64,000 nucleotides of DNA from Lacticaseibacillus zeae DSM 20178 = KCTC 3804 (GCF_000260435.1 NZ_BACQ01000007.1:51310-115309); one strand, 5' to 3'. Shown: positions 7,420-16,306, counted from the first letter of the stretch. Notes: generated by a model from the sequence alone, not told the origin. A program made the numbers and translations.

Positions 7420-8271
7420 GTGGCAACGCGATTGGATGGCAAGGTAGTTTCAAAACGCATTCTTAGTGAACTTCAACAGACAGTGACTGGTTTGGCGCAA
7501 CAAGGTGTGACGCCAACACTTGCAGTCATTTTAGTGGGATCGGATCCGGCCAGCCAGGTTTATGTGCGTAACAAACAACGGCGTGCGGAGGAAATCGGGG
7601 TTCGTTCCTTAATGTTTAAGTTGCCAGAAGAAACCTCTCAGAAAGCCTTATTGGCAAAGGTAGCTGAATTGAATCAAGATCCCGATGTGGATGGCATTCT
7701 GGTCCAGCTGCCATTGCCCAAGCAACTGGATGAACGGGTCGTGATTAATGCGATCGATCCCGATAAAGACGTGGATGGCTTTAGCCCGGTGAGTGTGGGC
7801 CGCTTGTGGACCAATGAACCGACTGTTGTGGCTTCGACCCCTTATGGCATTATGGCGCTGTTAGATGCCTATCAGATTGATGTCACCGGTAAGCGGGTGG
7901 TCATTGTTGGCCGCTCGAACATTGTGGGTCGGCCGCTCGCTGGTTTGATGGTGAACCATGATGCGACGGTGACCATTGCCCACAGTAAAACCCGCGACCT
8001 TAAATCGTTGACCCGTGAAGCGGATATTTTGGTTGTTGCGATTGGCGTGCCGCATTTTATTGGCGCCGATGCGGTTAAGCCAGGGGCAACGGTTATTGAT
8101 GTCGGTATTTCGCGCGGAGCTGATGGGAAACTGCACGGCGATGTCGATGCTGATGCGGTTGAGCCTGTTGCCGGTGCTTTAACACCGGTACCGGGTGGCG
8201 TTGGTCCGATGACAATTGCTTCACTCATGGCCCAAACAGTTGAACTGGCGAAGAGGCGATTGCATGGTTGA
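7420..8271 (+). CDS. folD: Bifunctional methylenetetrahydrofolate dehydrogenase/cyclohydrolase
   Basis: A 283-residue FolD, which interconverts methylene-, methenyl- and 10-formyl-tetrahydrofolate with NADP and so feeds purine synthesis and the formyl group used by Fmt (also in this window). The catalytic Lys lies in YVRNKQRRAEEIG. The nucleotide-binding segment is VIVGRSNIVGRPLAGLM, and the C-terminal signature is PVPGGVGPMTIASLM. The GTG at 7420 follows GGGGAG with eight bases spacing; upstream in-frame codons are not supported. It overlaps xseA by eight bases. Confidence 0.96.
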   Translation: MATRLDGKVVSKRILSELQQTVTGLAQQGVTPTLAVILVGSDPASQVYVRNKQRRAEEIGVRSLMFKLPEETSQKALLAKVAELNQDPDVDGILVQLPLPKQLDERVVINAIDPDKDVDGFSPVSVGRLWTNEPTVVASTPYGIMALLDAYQIDVTGKRVVIVGRSNIVGRPLAGLMVNHDATVTIAHSKTRDLKSLTREADILVVAIGVPHFIGADAVKPGATVIDVGISRGADGKLHGDVDADAVEPVAGALTPVPGGVGPMTIASLMAQTVELAKRRLHG

Positions 8272-9613
8272 TACCGACCAATACTTAAGTGTCACCGCAC
8301 TAACCCAATATTTAAAACGTAAATTCGATGCGGATCCTTATCTGGCCAAGGTTTATCTAACCGGTGAAATTTCTAATTATCGCAAACGGGTGGGGAATCA
8401 ATATTTTTCACTCAAAGATGATCACGCTAAGATCGGTGCGTTGATGTTCCGCAATGCTTTTAGCAAGTTGCAATTCAAACTTGAAGAAGGCATGAAGGTT
8501 CTGGCAGTTGGCCGCGTTAGTCTGTATGAACCAAGTGGTGAATACCGGCTGATTGTGGAACGGTTGGAACCGGACGGCGTTGGCGCACTCTACCAAGCCT
8601 TTGAGCAGTTAAAGAAAAAGCTTGCTGGTGAGGGGCTGTTTGATCGCAATAAACGTCCGTTGCCGTTGTTTCCTAAACGTGTTGCGGTTGTGACCAGTCC
8701 CAGCGGTGCGGTGATTCAGGATATCATGACCACTGTGGCGCGCCGTTATCCGATTCTACAGCTGACGCTTTTTCCGACGGTTGTCCAAGGGGATCAGGCG
8801 GCGGATTCGATTGTCAAACAGTTGAACCGCATTAAGGCCATGTCAGACTTTGATGCCGTCATTATCGGCCGCGGCGGCGGTTCGATTGAAGACCTTTGGC
8901 CGTTTAACGAAGAAAAAGTGGCGCGGGCTTTAGTCGACATGCCGATTCCGATTGTCAGTTCGGTCGGCCATGAAACCGATACAACCATTACGGATTTCAT
9001 TGCTGATCGGCGAGCGGCGACGCCAACGGCTGCTGCGGAAATCGTAACGCCCGTGACGCTGGTCGACGCACTTAATCGCATCTCGGAAGATCGTGTGCGT
9101 CTGGTCAATGCGATGCACAACCGACTCAAAAATGCTGCCAGCCGACTACAGCGCTCTGCAGAAAGTGTCGTCTTAACCCAGCCTGATCGTTTGTACGACC
9201 AGTACGTTCAACGCGTCGATCAATTGCGGCAGCGACTTAATCAAAGTATGGTCAATCAATTGCGCGAAAATGACCATCGTCTGGCGATGGCGACACAGCA
9301 ACTTGATGGACGGCAATTATTGATAAAAGTCGTGAACCTCAAACGGCAACTGCTCGATGATCAACAGCGTCTAGATCGGGCAGTCATCAGTGTTGTAAAG
9401 GCTAAGCGTCAAGCGGTGGCCAATGCGGCGCTGGGGTTGGACCATTTGAGCCCGCTGAAGATACTGGGCCGGGGATTTGCTTACGTGACAGATGACACCG
9501 GGCAGATGCTTAAAAAGACAGATGACTATGCGGTCGATGCCGACATTCACATTCATGTTGCGGATGGTCAAATTGGCGCTCATGTGACAACAAAGGAGAA
9601 GAATCATGGCTGA
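8264..9613 (+). CDS. xseA: Exodeoxyribonuclease VII large subunit
   Basis: A 449-residue protein. The N-terminal OB-fold (about residues 8-105) binds single-stranded DNA. The catalytic region carries GRGGGSIEDLWPFNEE and SSVGHETDTTITDFIADRRA, both family hallmarks. The C-terminal third is helical coiled coil that holds the small subunits. Exo VII degrades single-stranded DNA from both ends in repair and recombination. The ATG at 8264 lies inside the end of folD, and the gene overlaps xseB by eight bases, so the subunits are coupled. Confidence 0.96.
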   Translation: MVDTDQYLSVTALTQYLKRKFDADPYLAKVYLTGEISNYRKRVGNQYFSLKDDHAKIGALMFRNAFSKLQFKLEEGMKVLAVGRVSLYEPSGEYRLIVERLEPDGVGALYQAFEQLKKKLAGEGLFDRNKRPLPLFPKRVAVVTSPSGAVIQDIMTTVARRYPILQLTLFPTVVQGDQAADSIVKQLNRIKAMSDFDAVIIGRGGGSIEDLWPFNEEKVARALVDMPIPIVSSVGHETDTTITDFIADRRAATPTAAAEIVTPVTLVDALNRISEDRVRLVNAMHNRLKNAASRLQRSAESVVLTQPDRLYDQYVQRVDQLRQRLNQSMVNQLRENDHRLAMATQQLDGRQLLIKVVNLKRQLLDDQQRLDRAVISVVKAKRQAVANAALGLDHLSPLKILGRGFAYVTDDTGQMLKKTDDYAVDADIHIHVADGQIGAHVTTKEKNHG

Positions 9614-9833
9614 ACCTACGTTTGAAGAAAAACTTGCCCAACTTGAAGCAATTGTCAATCAACTGGAGCAAGGCGATGTACCACTTGAAAAAGCTTTGGA
9701 TCAATTTAAAGCTGGCGTGAAATTGAGTCAGGAACTCGAAAAAACATTGAAGTCTGCTGAAAAAACGGTGACAGAAATGGTAAGCGACGATGGCACCACC
9801 CAACCTTTTCAACCTAAAGAAGGCCAACAATGA
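9606..9833 (+). CDS. xseB: Exodeoxyribonuclease VII small subunit
   Basis: A 75-residue, highly charged helical protein (TFEEKLAQLEAIVNQLEQGD, then LEKALDQFKAGVKL), the standard XseB pattern. Several copies decorate each XseA. AAGGAG precedes the ATG. The gene overlaps xseA at the front and ispA by four bases (ATGA) at the back. Confidence 0.96.
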   Translation: MAEPTFEEKLAQLEAIVNQLEQGDVPLEKALDQFKAGVKLSQELEKTLKSAEKTVTEMVSDDGTTQPFQPKEGQQ

Positions 9834-10678
9834 ATCCGATCTTAAGTCAATGGCGGACAGCCGTTGAACACACATTAGATGAAACACTGGCACAGGTACC
9901 TAACCCGCATTTGCGCGCCGCAATGGCTTATTCCGTCAACGCAGGTGGTAAGCGATTACGTCCGTTACTGTTATTGAGCGTGGTTGCCATGTATGATGGT
10001 GTGGTTGCTGAGGCACTGCCTGCTGCCGCCTCGCTGGAATTTGTGCATACTTATTCATTGATTCATGACGATTTGCCTGCCATGGATAATGATGATCTGC
10101 GCCGCGGCAAACCGACGAATCACAAGCAGTTTGGTGAGGCGTTGGCGATCTTAGCCGGTGACGCACTTTTAACCGATGCCTTTGCCTTATTGAGTCAACA
10201 TTATCCGGATAAAGGCGCTGCGCTGGTTCAGATACTTGCCGAGGCAGCTGGCAGTTCCGGGATGGTTGAAGGCCAGGTGCTTGATATGGACGGCGAGCGA
10301 GTTCACTATGATCTGGCGACATTGAAGCACATGCATCAGGCTAAAACCGGTGCCTTGATTCAAGCCGCAGTGGCGATGGGCACTGTATTCGTAACGATCC
10401 CCGAAGCTGATCAGGCGGCCTTGGCAGATTTTGCGGCTGCTTTTGGTCTCGGTTTTCAGATCAAGGATGATATTAACGATGTCACCAAAACAACTGCTGA
10501 GTTAGGCAAAACAGCAGATAAGGACGTTGCCGAACATAAAAACACCTTCCCCGAGCTACTTGGACTAAAAGGTGCCGAGCAGGCGTTGGCAACTCAAATT
10601 CAGCAAGCTGATGCAGCGTTAAAGAGCTTAACCGTCGATGCGGCGACGCTACAATCGATTTTGGCGGTGTTGAAATAA
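9830..10678 (+). CDS. ispA: Polyprenyl (geranyl/farnesyl) diphosphate synthase
   Basis: A 282-residue trans-prenyltransferase that joins IPP to allylic diphosphates, making mainly farnesyl diphosphate for undecaprenyl synthesis by UppS (at the end of this window). The first aspartate-rich motif is HDDLPAMDNDDLRRG, and the second lies in IKDDINDVT. Text around the substrate pocket (GGKRLRPLL) is conserved. In Bacillus dxs follows ispA, but here tlyA follows directly. That fits lactobacilli making IPP through mevalonate. It shares one base with tlyA. Confidence 0.94.
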   Translation: MNPILSQWRTAVEHTLDETLAQVPNPHLRAAMAYSVNAGGKRLRPLLLLSVVAMYDGVVAEALPAAASLEFVHTYSLIHDDLPAMDNDDLRRGKPTNHKQFGEALAILAGDALLTDAFALLSQHYPDKGAALVQILAEAAGSSGMVEGQVLDMDGERVHYDLATLKHMHQAKTGALIQAAVAMGTVFVTIPEADQAALADFAAAFGLGFQIKDDINDVTKTTAELGKTADKDVAEHKNTFPELLGLKGAEQALATQIQQADAALKSLTVDAATLQSILAVLK

Positions 10679-11508
10679 TGGAAAAAGTCAAAAAAGAACG
10701 GGTCGATGTCCTGCTGGTTGAGCAAGGGCTGTTCGAATCGCGTGAACAGGCCAAACGTTCAGTCATGGCTGGTGAGGTCTATGATCAGAACAATCAGCGC
10801 TTGGACAAGCCCGGTGTCAAGATCCCAGGCGACGCGATTTTGCACGTGAAAGGCAAAAAAATGCCGTATGTCAGTCGCGGCGGGCTCAAACTGGCAAAAG
10901 CCTTGAAATCGTTCCACCTTGATTTAACCGGCAAAACGGTTTTGGATATCGGTGCATCAACGGGCGGTTTCACTGACGTTGCGTTACAAAACGGTGCCAA
11001 GATGAGCTATGCCTTGGATGTCGGCTATAATCAGTTGGCGTGGAAATTACGCGAAGATCCGCGGGTCAAAGTGATGGAACGCGTGAATTTTCGCTACAGC
11101 AAGCCAGAAGATTTTACTGACGGCCCGGTTGAATTTGCGATGACGGATGTTAGCTTTATTTCATTAAAATTGATTTTACCGCCACTAAAAGCGATTCTGA
11201 TTCCCGATGGCCACGCGGTTGCGTTAATTAAACCGCAATTTGAAGCGGGACCTGCTCATGTCGGCAAGCATGGCATTGTCCGTGATCCTCAGGTGCATCG
11301 CGATGTTTTAAAGATGATTGTCGATTTTGCCAGTGCGAATGGTTACAACGTTTTGGGATTAGACTATAGTCCGATTAAAGGCGGAGAAGGCAACATTGAA
11401 TTTTTAATTCATTTGCAAAATGCCGAGCAAACGCCGGGCAAGGTCGCGCCCACTGTGGATATTGAGGCAACATTGAAGGCTGCTTATGCCGAATTAAAAC
11501 GCCCTTAA
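10678..11508 (+). CDS. TlyA-family rRNA 2'-O-methyltransferase
   Basis: A 276-residue protein. An N-terminal S4 RNA-binding domain (KERVDVLLVEQGLFESREQA) is joined to an FtsJ-like methyltransferase domain. The SAM site is TVLDIGASTGGFTDVAL. Further conserved text is DVSFISLKLILPPL, and IKPQFEAG carries the Lys expected of the family. TlyA proteins methylate cytidine 2'-OH groups in 16S and/or 23S rRNA and have also been reported as hemolysins. The specific sites here are not inferable. It is coupled to ispA and followed by argR with its own promoter. Confidence 0.9.
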   Translation: MEKVKKERVDVLLVEQGLFESREQAKRSVMAGEVYDQNNQRLDKPGVKIPGDAILHVKGKKMPYVSRGGLKLAKALKSFHLDLTGKTVLDIGASTGGFTDVALQNGAKMSYALDVGYNQLAWKLREDPRVKVMERVNFRYSKPEDFTDGPVEFAMTDVSFISLKLILPPLKAILIPDGHAVALIKPQFEAGPAHVGKHGIVRDPQVHRDVLKMIVDFASANGYNVLGLDYSPIKGGEGNIEFLIHLQNAEQTPGKVAPTVDIEATLKAAYAELKRP

Positions 11509-11528
11509 TGTATATTTATGCAAAACCG

Positions 11529-11557
11529 TGGCAACCCTGCGATGCATGCGCTATGCT
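11529..11557 (+). promoter_or_regulatory. Promoter of argR-recN
   Basis: TGGCAA, a 17-base spacer and TATGCT. Between it and the start codon lies a small inverted repeat, GCATTC/GAATGC with a 10-base loop (11567-11588), of unknown role. Confidence 0.65.
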
Positions 11558-11610
11558 AGAGCTAAAGCATTCTGAGCCACTAGAATGCCATTTTTAACAG
11601 AGGTGAGCAT

Positions 11611-12063
11611 ATGCGCAAGCGTGAACGACAAGCAACCATTCAGCGGTTAATTCGGGATGAGCCCATTGAGCGGCAAGAAGACTTGGTGGCGCGTCTTAAC
11701 GACCTGAACATTCCGGTAACCCAAGCAACTATTTCACGCGACATCAAAGAAATGCAGTTGATTAAAGTGCCAGCAGGGGAAGGCCACTATCGCTACAGTA
11801 TGCCAGTTGAAAAGCAGCTTCCGGCAACTGACAAATTGAAGCGGACGCTTGTAACGGCGATGAAGTGGGGCGAAGCCATGGATAACTTTGTCCATTTAGC
11901 CTTGTTACCGGGGACGGCGGCAGCAGTTGAAACGTTAATTGAGCAGTTAGATGATCAACGGATTTTTGCAACGATTAGTGGTGATGCATCGATTCTGATT
12001 ATTTGTCGGTCGGCGCAATATGCGTCAGCAGTGTTGTCTGAACTTGAGGCAATGGTGGGGTGA
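11611..12063 (+). CDS. argR: ArgR/AhrC-family transcriptional regulator
   Basis: A 150-residue arginine-responsive regulator. The N-terminal winged helix (MRKRERQATIQRLIRDEPIE, then VTQATISRDIKEMQLIKV) binds ARG boxes. The C-terminal domain forms the hexamer and binds arginine, with the family segment TISGDASILIICRS near the end. It sits next to recN, as ahrC does in Bacillus. Lactobacilli often have two or more ArgR paralogs, and this is the one tied to recN. The ATG follows GAGGTGAG. recN begins five bases after the stop. Confidence 0.93.
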   Translation: MRKRERQATIQRLIRDEPIERQEDLVARLNDLNIPVTQATISRDIKEMQLIKVPAGEGHYRYSMPVEKQLPATDKLKRTLVTAMKWGEAMDNFVHLALLPGTAAAVETLIEQLDDQRIFATISGDASILIICRSAQYASAVLSELEAMVG

Positions 12064-12067
12064 AGTA

Positions 12068-13765
12068 ATGTTACAAGAGTTAGCAATTCATGATTTTGCC
12101 ATCATTGACAACCTGGCATTGAGTTTTCAGCCGGGGATGACGGCGCTTACAGGAGAAACCGGTGCCGGGAAGTCAATCATTATTGATGCAGTTGGTCTGC
12201 TTGCCGGTGGGCGCGGATCAGTGGACTTCATTCGGACCGGCACCGCCAAAGCCAGCTTGGAGGGTTTGTTTGACGCGCAAGCAAATCCGGCTACTGAAGC
12301 CAAATTGCAGGCATACGGGGTCATGGATCCGGATCAAAAAGACACGGTCTTATTACAGCGGGAACTATTCCGCAGTGGACGTAATGTTTGCCGCGTCAAT
12401 GGACATTTGGTGAATACTGCAACGTTAAAAGCTATCGGCGAGACGCTAGTCGACATTCATGGTCAAAACGAACATCAGCAGTTAATGCATTCCGAAACGC
12501 ACTTAGGTTTGTTGGATGCCTTTGCTGGGGATGATTTGCTGAAAATTCGGCAACAGTATGCCGAGGTTTATCACAATTACCAACACACCTTACAGGCCGT
12601 CAAGCAAAAACAGGCAAACGAACAGGAATGGGCACAACGGCTGGATATGCTGAAATTCCAGGTTAATGAAATTCAAAGTGCAGATCTGCATCCGCATGAA
12701 GATACGGATTTAAGTACCGAGCGGGAACGCCTTGCAAATTTTCAAAAGATTAATTCAGCGTTACAGGAAAGTTATGCATTGCTAAGCGACGAAGAGGTTA
12801 ATGCGCTTGACCAAATCGGCCAGGCCATGTCGAGTATGCAAAGCATTGCGGATTTGGATCCTGATTTTGCGGCCATCGCCGATAATCTGCAAAGTGCCTA
12901 TTACAGTTTGCAGGATGTCCAAAATGACTTATCTAACGAGCTTGATGATCAGGAATTTGATGAGGGTCGGCTTGATGAAGTTGAAAAGCGCCTTGATTTA
13001 TTTAATCAGCTCAAACGTAAATATGGTGAAACGCTTGACGAAGTGATTGCCTATGGTAAACGCGCGGCCGCAGAATTAAGTCAGATGAAGCAAGCCGAAA
13101 CTTCGGTCGAAGATCTGGACAGCACTTTGAAGGAATCTCGCGCGCAGTTGCAAAAACTGGGGTCCGCCTTGTCCAAGCGGCGGCATGCGGCGGCCAAACA
13201 ACTGACCAAAGCGATTCATGAACAGCTAGCATCGCTATACATGGATAAGACAGTCTTCTCGGTTCATTTCACGAAGGCCAAAGATTTTCGTCCTGACGGG
13301 TTGGACGAAGCGGTTTTCTATATTCAAACCAACCCTGGTGAAGAAGCAAAACCGCTGGCTAAAATTGCCTCAGGTGGCGAACTGTCGCGCTTGATGCTGG
13401 CGATGAAAACGATTTTTGCCCGATCCGAAGGTGTGACAGCTATTATCTTTGATGAAGTAGACACCGGCGTATCAGGACGGGTCGCGCAGGCGATTGCCAA
13501 TAAAATTAGCCTCATTGCCAAATCTTCGCAGGTCCTTTGCATCACGCACCTACCGCAAGTCGCTGCCATGGCGGACCACGAGTATGTGATCAGTAAAAAC
13601 GTCCATGACGGGCGTACCACCACGCAAGTTAACAAATTAACGGCTAAAGCACGGGTCGATGAAATTGCCCGTATGCTGGCTGGCGAAAAAATCACCAAAC
13701 TAACGGTTGAACACGCAGAAGAGTTGTTGAAAATGGCCGATGAGTTTAAGCACGGTCGGACATGA
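12068..13765 (+). CDS. recN: DNA repair protein RecN
   Basis: A 565-residue SMC-like protein that acts early in double-strand break repair. Walker A is GETGAGKSIIIDAVG in the N-terminal part. A long coiled coil fills the middle (about residues 155-370). The C-terminal half has the signature SGGELSRLMLAMK and Walker B IIFDEVDTGVSG. Length and motifs are complete. The ATG at 12068 follows GGGGTGA; upstream in-frame codons lie within argR. It is co-transcribed with argR and ended by the hairpin at 13827-13870. Confidence 0.97.
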   Translation: MLQELAIHDFAIIDNLALSFQPGMTALTGETGAGKSIIIDAVGLLAGGRGSVDFIRTGTAKASLEGLFDAQANPATEAKLQAYGVMDPDQKDTVLLQRELFRSGRNVCRVNGHLVNTATLKAIGETLVDIHGQNEHQQLMHSETHLGLLDAFAGDDLLKIRQQYAEVYHNYQHTLQAVKQKQANEQEWAQRLDMLKFQVNEIQSADLHPHEDTDLSTERERLANFQKINSALQESYALLSDEEVNALDQIGQAMSSMQSIADLDPDFAAIADNLQSAYYSLQDVQNDLSNELDDQEFDEGRLDEVEKRLDLFNQLKRKYGETLDEVIAYGKRAAAELSQMKQAETSVEDLDSTLKESRAQLQKLGSALSKRRHAAAKQLTKAIHEQLASLYMDKTVFSVHFTKAKDFRPDGLDEAVFYIQTNPGEEAKPLAKIASGGELSRLMLAMKTIFARSEGVTAIIFDEVDTGVSGRVAQAIANKISLIAKSSQVLCITHLPQVAAMADHEYVISKNVHDGRTTTQVNKLTAKARVDEIARMLAGEKITKLTVEHAEELLKMADEFKHGRT

Positions 13766-13826
13766 TTTCGTTTGGCGTCCAGGCTTAGCCATTAAGTGAT
13801 GTACATTTGCAAAATTGAATAGCAAA

Positions 13827-13870
13827 AAAATCGCTCGCGAGACATAATCTTTGTCTTTGCGAGCGATTTT
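13827..13870. terminator. Bidirectional terminator between recN and a minus-strand gene
   Basis: AAAATCGCTCGC pairs perfectly with GCGAGCGATTTT around a 20-base loop that can pair further. It is T-rich on both sides. It serves the convergent recN and the gene at 13993-14295. The rest of 13766-13992 holds nothing else I recognise. Confidence 0.85.
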
Positions 13871-13992
13871 AATGCAACTGTATCACTGATTTCTAGGCGA
13901 TAAACCCGCGGATACTAATCTAACCATGCGACTGTGAAACGTCTTGATACCCACATTTAATGTTCAACGTGACTAAAAGTGGGACGTGTCTG

Positions 13993-14295
13993 TTAGTCAA
14001 AACGCTTGATAAAGTTGACGCTTGTGCTGGTCATGACGCGGAAAACGTTGCTGTGGTATGCTTTGACTAGAAAGCGGTTCTTGCCGAGCGTCCGAATAAT
14101 GTGACCAACAAAGGGTGACGATTCGTGATTAAAGAAGAGTGCCACTTTATAATGACGCTGCATGGCCTGATCAATGAAAAGATCTACCTGATGCATTGGC
14201 ATGCGGGCAGTTGGCGCTGCCAGATCGAAGATTTCGCGATAAGAAGCCACAAGATGCTGGGTGACGCTTTGCAGTGCTGATGATTTGTTTTCCAT
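13993..14295 (-). CDS. Small protein, possibly YolD-like, with a LexA-type box in its promoter
   Basis: A 100-residue protein starting MENKSSALQSVTQHLVASYR. The C-terminal half (VALFFNHESSPFVGHIIRTL, then FLVKAYHSNVFRVM and FIKRFD) alternates hydrophobic and polar residues like a small five-strand barrel. That resembles the YolD-like family, which is often found with SOS polymerases. The resemblance is by eye and weak. GGAGG seven bases before the ATG at 14295 fixes the start. The promoter is TTGCAA-17-TATAAT with a LexA-like palindrome in the spacer, so DNA-damage control is plausible. It interrupts the usual recN-to-gmk order. Confidence 0.75.
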   Translation of the reverse strand: MENKSSALQSVTQHLVASYREIFDLAAPTARMPMHQVDLFIDQAMQRHYKVALFFNHESSPFVGHIIRTLGKNRFLVKAYHSNVFRVMTSTSVNFIKRFD

Positions 14296-14327
14296 GATCA
14301 AGCCTCCGAACATTTGTTTGTAACTTC

Positions 14328-14356
14328 ATTATACGAACATGTGTTCAAACTTGCAA
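14328..14356 (-). promoter_or_regulatory. Near-consensus promoter of the 100-residue gene
   Basis: On the minus strand TTGCAA, a 17-base spacer and TATAAT, about 33 bases before the start codon. Confidence 0.88.
14334..14347. promoter_or_regulatory. Candidate LexA (SOS) operator
   Basis: CGAACATGTGTTCA matches the Gram-positive SOS box CGAAC-RNRY-GTTYC at 13 of 14 positions. It occupies most of the spacer between the -35 and -10 of the minus-strand promoter, the expected place for a repressor that blocks polymerase. Confidence 0.65.
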
Positions 14357-14418
14357 CTACTTTTTTAACTTACGATCGCTTCAGTCACAAGATGATGTGC
14401 AAACGGAGGTGCGTTAGT

Positions 14419-15102
14419 TTGACCCTTGCAGTTGTTTTCGGTGGTGGCGCGGCGCATGGCGCATATCAGGCAGGTGTGTGGACTGTTTTGGGTCCGCAAC
14501 TGGCACCGACTTTTGTGATCGGTTCTTCAATCGGAGCCATTAACGCAGCAGCAACAGCCCGCATGACGCCATTTCAATTAGCCCGCTGGTGGCAATATTT
14601 TACGGCACGCAAAATGACCGGACCGGTGTTTGCACGGCGTAATTTTGTTCCGTTGCTTGATCAAATGCTGAAGATGCCTAAACGCGATGACCGAGCGGTG
14701 TTGGTTGTGACGACCTCGCTGCCGGATTTTAAGGCTCATGTAACGCGGTTAGACGTGCTTGATGCCGTGGATGCCAGAGAATGGTTATTAGCGTCAAGTG
14801 CGATGCCGGGCGTGTTCACGCCGATCAAACGACAAGGTGTTAATTTTGTGGATGGTGGCGTGGTCAATGATTTACCGGTTGATCTTGCCAGAGATATCGG
14901 TGCCGATTTTGTCGTGGCAATTAGTGGTGAAGGGATTGGCCGCATCGGTCATGATCACGGTGATTGCTATCTAAAACCCAGTCACCGGTTGCCGCAACTC
15001 TTTGATTTTCGGCCAACTGCAATCGCTGCCATGTTGGAAATGGGTCGTCAGGATGCCGAAAATGCATTACGCCGCATGACGTTTTTGTTACCACATCAAT
15101 GA
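14419..15102 (+). CDS. Patatin-like phospholipase
   Basis: A 227-residue serine hydrolase of the patatin/RssA type. The oxyanion-hole glycines are in FGGGAAHGAYQAGV (about residues 7-20). The nucleophile is Ser37 in GSSIG, and the catalytic Asp lies in VDGGVVND near residue 145. Such proteins release fatty acids from lipids; the cellular substrate is unknown. The start is a TTG at 14419, chosen because GGAGGT lies eight bases before it. The longer frame would run through the divergent promoter. No signal peptide is seen, so it is probably cytosolic. It is divergent from the LexA-boxed gene, and I see no clear promoter of its own. Confidence 0.88.
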   Translation: MTLAVVFGGGAAHGAYQAGVWTVLGPQLAPTFVIGSSIGAINAAATARMTPFQLARWWQYFTARKMTGPVFARRNFVPLLDQMLKMPKRDDRAVLVVTTSLPDFKAHVTRLDVLDAVDAREWLLASSAMPGVFTPIKRQGVNFVDGGVVNDLPVDLARDIGADFVVAISGEGIGRIGHDHGDCYLKPSHRLPQLFDFRPTAIAAMLEMGRQDAENALRRMTFLLPHQ

Positions 15103-15119
15103 AGCAGTTGAAATCAGCG

Positions 15120-15148
15120 TCGAAAAAGTGCAAAATGTTTGGTAATAC
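15120..15148 (+). promoter_or_regulatory. Possible promoter of gmk-rpoZ
   Basis: TCGAAA, a 17-base spacer and TAATAC, preceded by TGG, 20 bases before the gmk start. Confidence 0.5.
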
Positions 15149-15168
15149 TTAACGAAAGAGGTTCACAC

Positions 15169-15795
15169 ATGCACGAACGGGGGATGCTGATTGTTTTGTC
15201 TGGCCCAAGTGGGGTTGGCAAAGGAACAGTTCGGCAGGCTATGCTGAATGGCAACTATCGGGATTTTCAATATTCAATTTCAATGACGACACGTCAAATG
15301 CGGCCCGGTGAGGTTGACGGGGTTGATTATTATTTCAGAACCAAGGCGCAGTTTGAGCACGAAATTGCGACAGGTGGTATGCTGGAATATGCGAAGTACG
15401 TGGATAACTACTATGGTACGCCGCTGAAATATGTGAATGAGACGCTTGATTCCGGGCGTGATGTGTTACTTGAAATCGAAGTCAATGGTGCGATGCAAGT
15501 GCGCAAGAAATGTCCCAATGGCGTTTTTATTTTCTTGACGCCACCAGACTTAGGTGAGTTGCGCCATCGGCTAAAAGGCCGTGGTACCGATGACGATGAA
15601 ACGATTGATAAACGCATTCGCAAGGCGGCTTCGGAAATCACGATGATGGAGAACTACGATTATGCAGTGGTCAATGACAAGGTCGATTTGGCTGTAACAC
15701 GGATTGAACGCATCATTGAAAGCGAACATTTACGGGTGCCACGCGTGATTGATCGTTACAAAGGCATGTTGGCAAGTGCCGACTTAGCCAGATAA
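15169..15795 (+). CDS. gmk: Guanylate kinase
   Basis: A 208-residue kinase that converts GMP to GDP with ATP. The P-loop is GPSGVGKGT. The GMP-binding stretch [17 protein letters not shown] and the lid region [13 protein letters not shown] are intact. The ATG at 15169 follows AAGAGG. It lies just before rpoZ, as in Bacillus; both bear on guanine nucleotide balance and RNA polymerase. Confidence 0.97.
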   Translation: MHERGMLIVLSGPSGVGKGTVRQAMLNGNYRDFQYSISMTTRQMRPGEVDGVDYYFRTKAQFEHEIATGGMLEYAKYVDNYYGTPLKYVNETLDSGRDVLLEIEVNGAMQVRKKCPNGVFIFLTPPDLGELRHRLKGRGTDDDETIDKRIRKAASEITMMENYDYAVVNDKVDLAVTRIERIIESEHLRVPRVIDRYKGMLASADLAR

Positions 15796-15853
15796 TGACA
15801 GGCTGACTGCTCGCCATGGCAGAGCGGCTATTATGACAAAAAGGAGCTTCATT

Positions 15854-16102
15854 ATGATTATTTATCCTTCTATTGACAAGTTGCTGGAAAAAGTACCTTC
15901 CCGCTATTCGCTAGCGGTGTTGGCCGCAAAACGCGCTCATGAACTCGAATCCGGGGATCTGAAAATGTTGTCTGATTATAAATCTGACAAGAGTGTCGGC
16001 AAAGCACTTGAAGAAATTGCCGCAGGTGACGTGGTCATCGATCCAAAGTCCAAGTTACTCGAACGCGATGCTGAAAAGCTGGATCACAAGGAACAAGCAT
16101 AA
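15854..16102 (+). CDS. rpoZ: RNA polymerase omega subunit
   Basis: An 82-residue omega. It begins [20 protein letters not shown] and continues [14 protein letters not shown] and [14 protein letters not shown], all conserved. It helps beta-prime folding and core assembly. The ATG at 15854 follows AAGGAG with eight bases spacing. A terminator follows about 45 bases after the stop, separating it from coaBC. Confidence 0.96.
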   Translation: MIIYPSIDKLLEKVPSRYSLAVLAAKRAHELESGDLKMLSDYKSDKSVGKALEEIAAGDVVIDPKSKLLERDAEKLDHKEQA

Positions 16103-16147
16103 GCACCCATGATGTTCATCCATTTGGGTTTGTGCTAATAGGAAAAG

Positions 16148-16186
16148 GAGGCAGGGACGCTGCGAAAAAGGTCCGTGCCTCTTTTT
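16148..16186 (+). terminator. Intrinsic terminator after rpoZ
   Basis: GAGGCA-GGAC pairs with GTCC-TGCCTC around a 12-base loop, and TTTTT follows. Repeat copy B begins two bases later. Confidence 0.85.
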
Positions 16187-16187
16187 G

Positions 16188-16306
16188 TGAGCGTGAGCCG
16201 GCGCGTTTAGGAGTCGGAGTGTAAGTGGCCTTGGGCGTGATGGCGGGTTTTGCCATTGCGACCGAGGCCCATACACGCCGACTCCTGCACAGGCGAGCGC
16301 GTTATG
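16188..16306 (+). repeat. Intergenic palindromic repeat, copy B
   Basis: It begins TGAGCGTGAGCCGGCGCG directly after the rpoZ terminator. It continues AGGAGTCGGAGTGTAAGTGG, turns at ATGGCGGGTTTTGCCAT, and comes back through CCGACTCCT to end GAGCGCGTTATG. The arms AGGAGTC/GACTCCT pair. It is the same family as the copies at 33609, 45325, 50718, 2581 and 63317. Confidence 0.9.
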
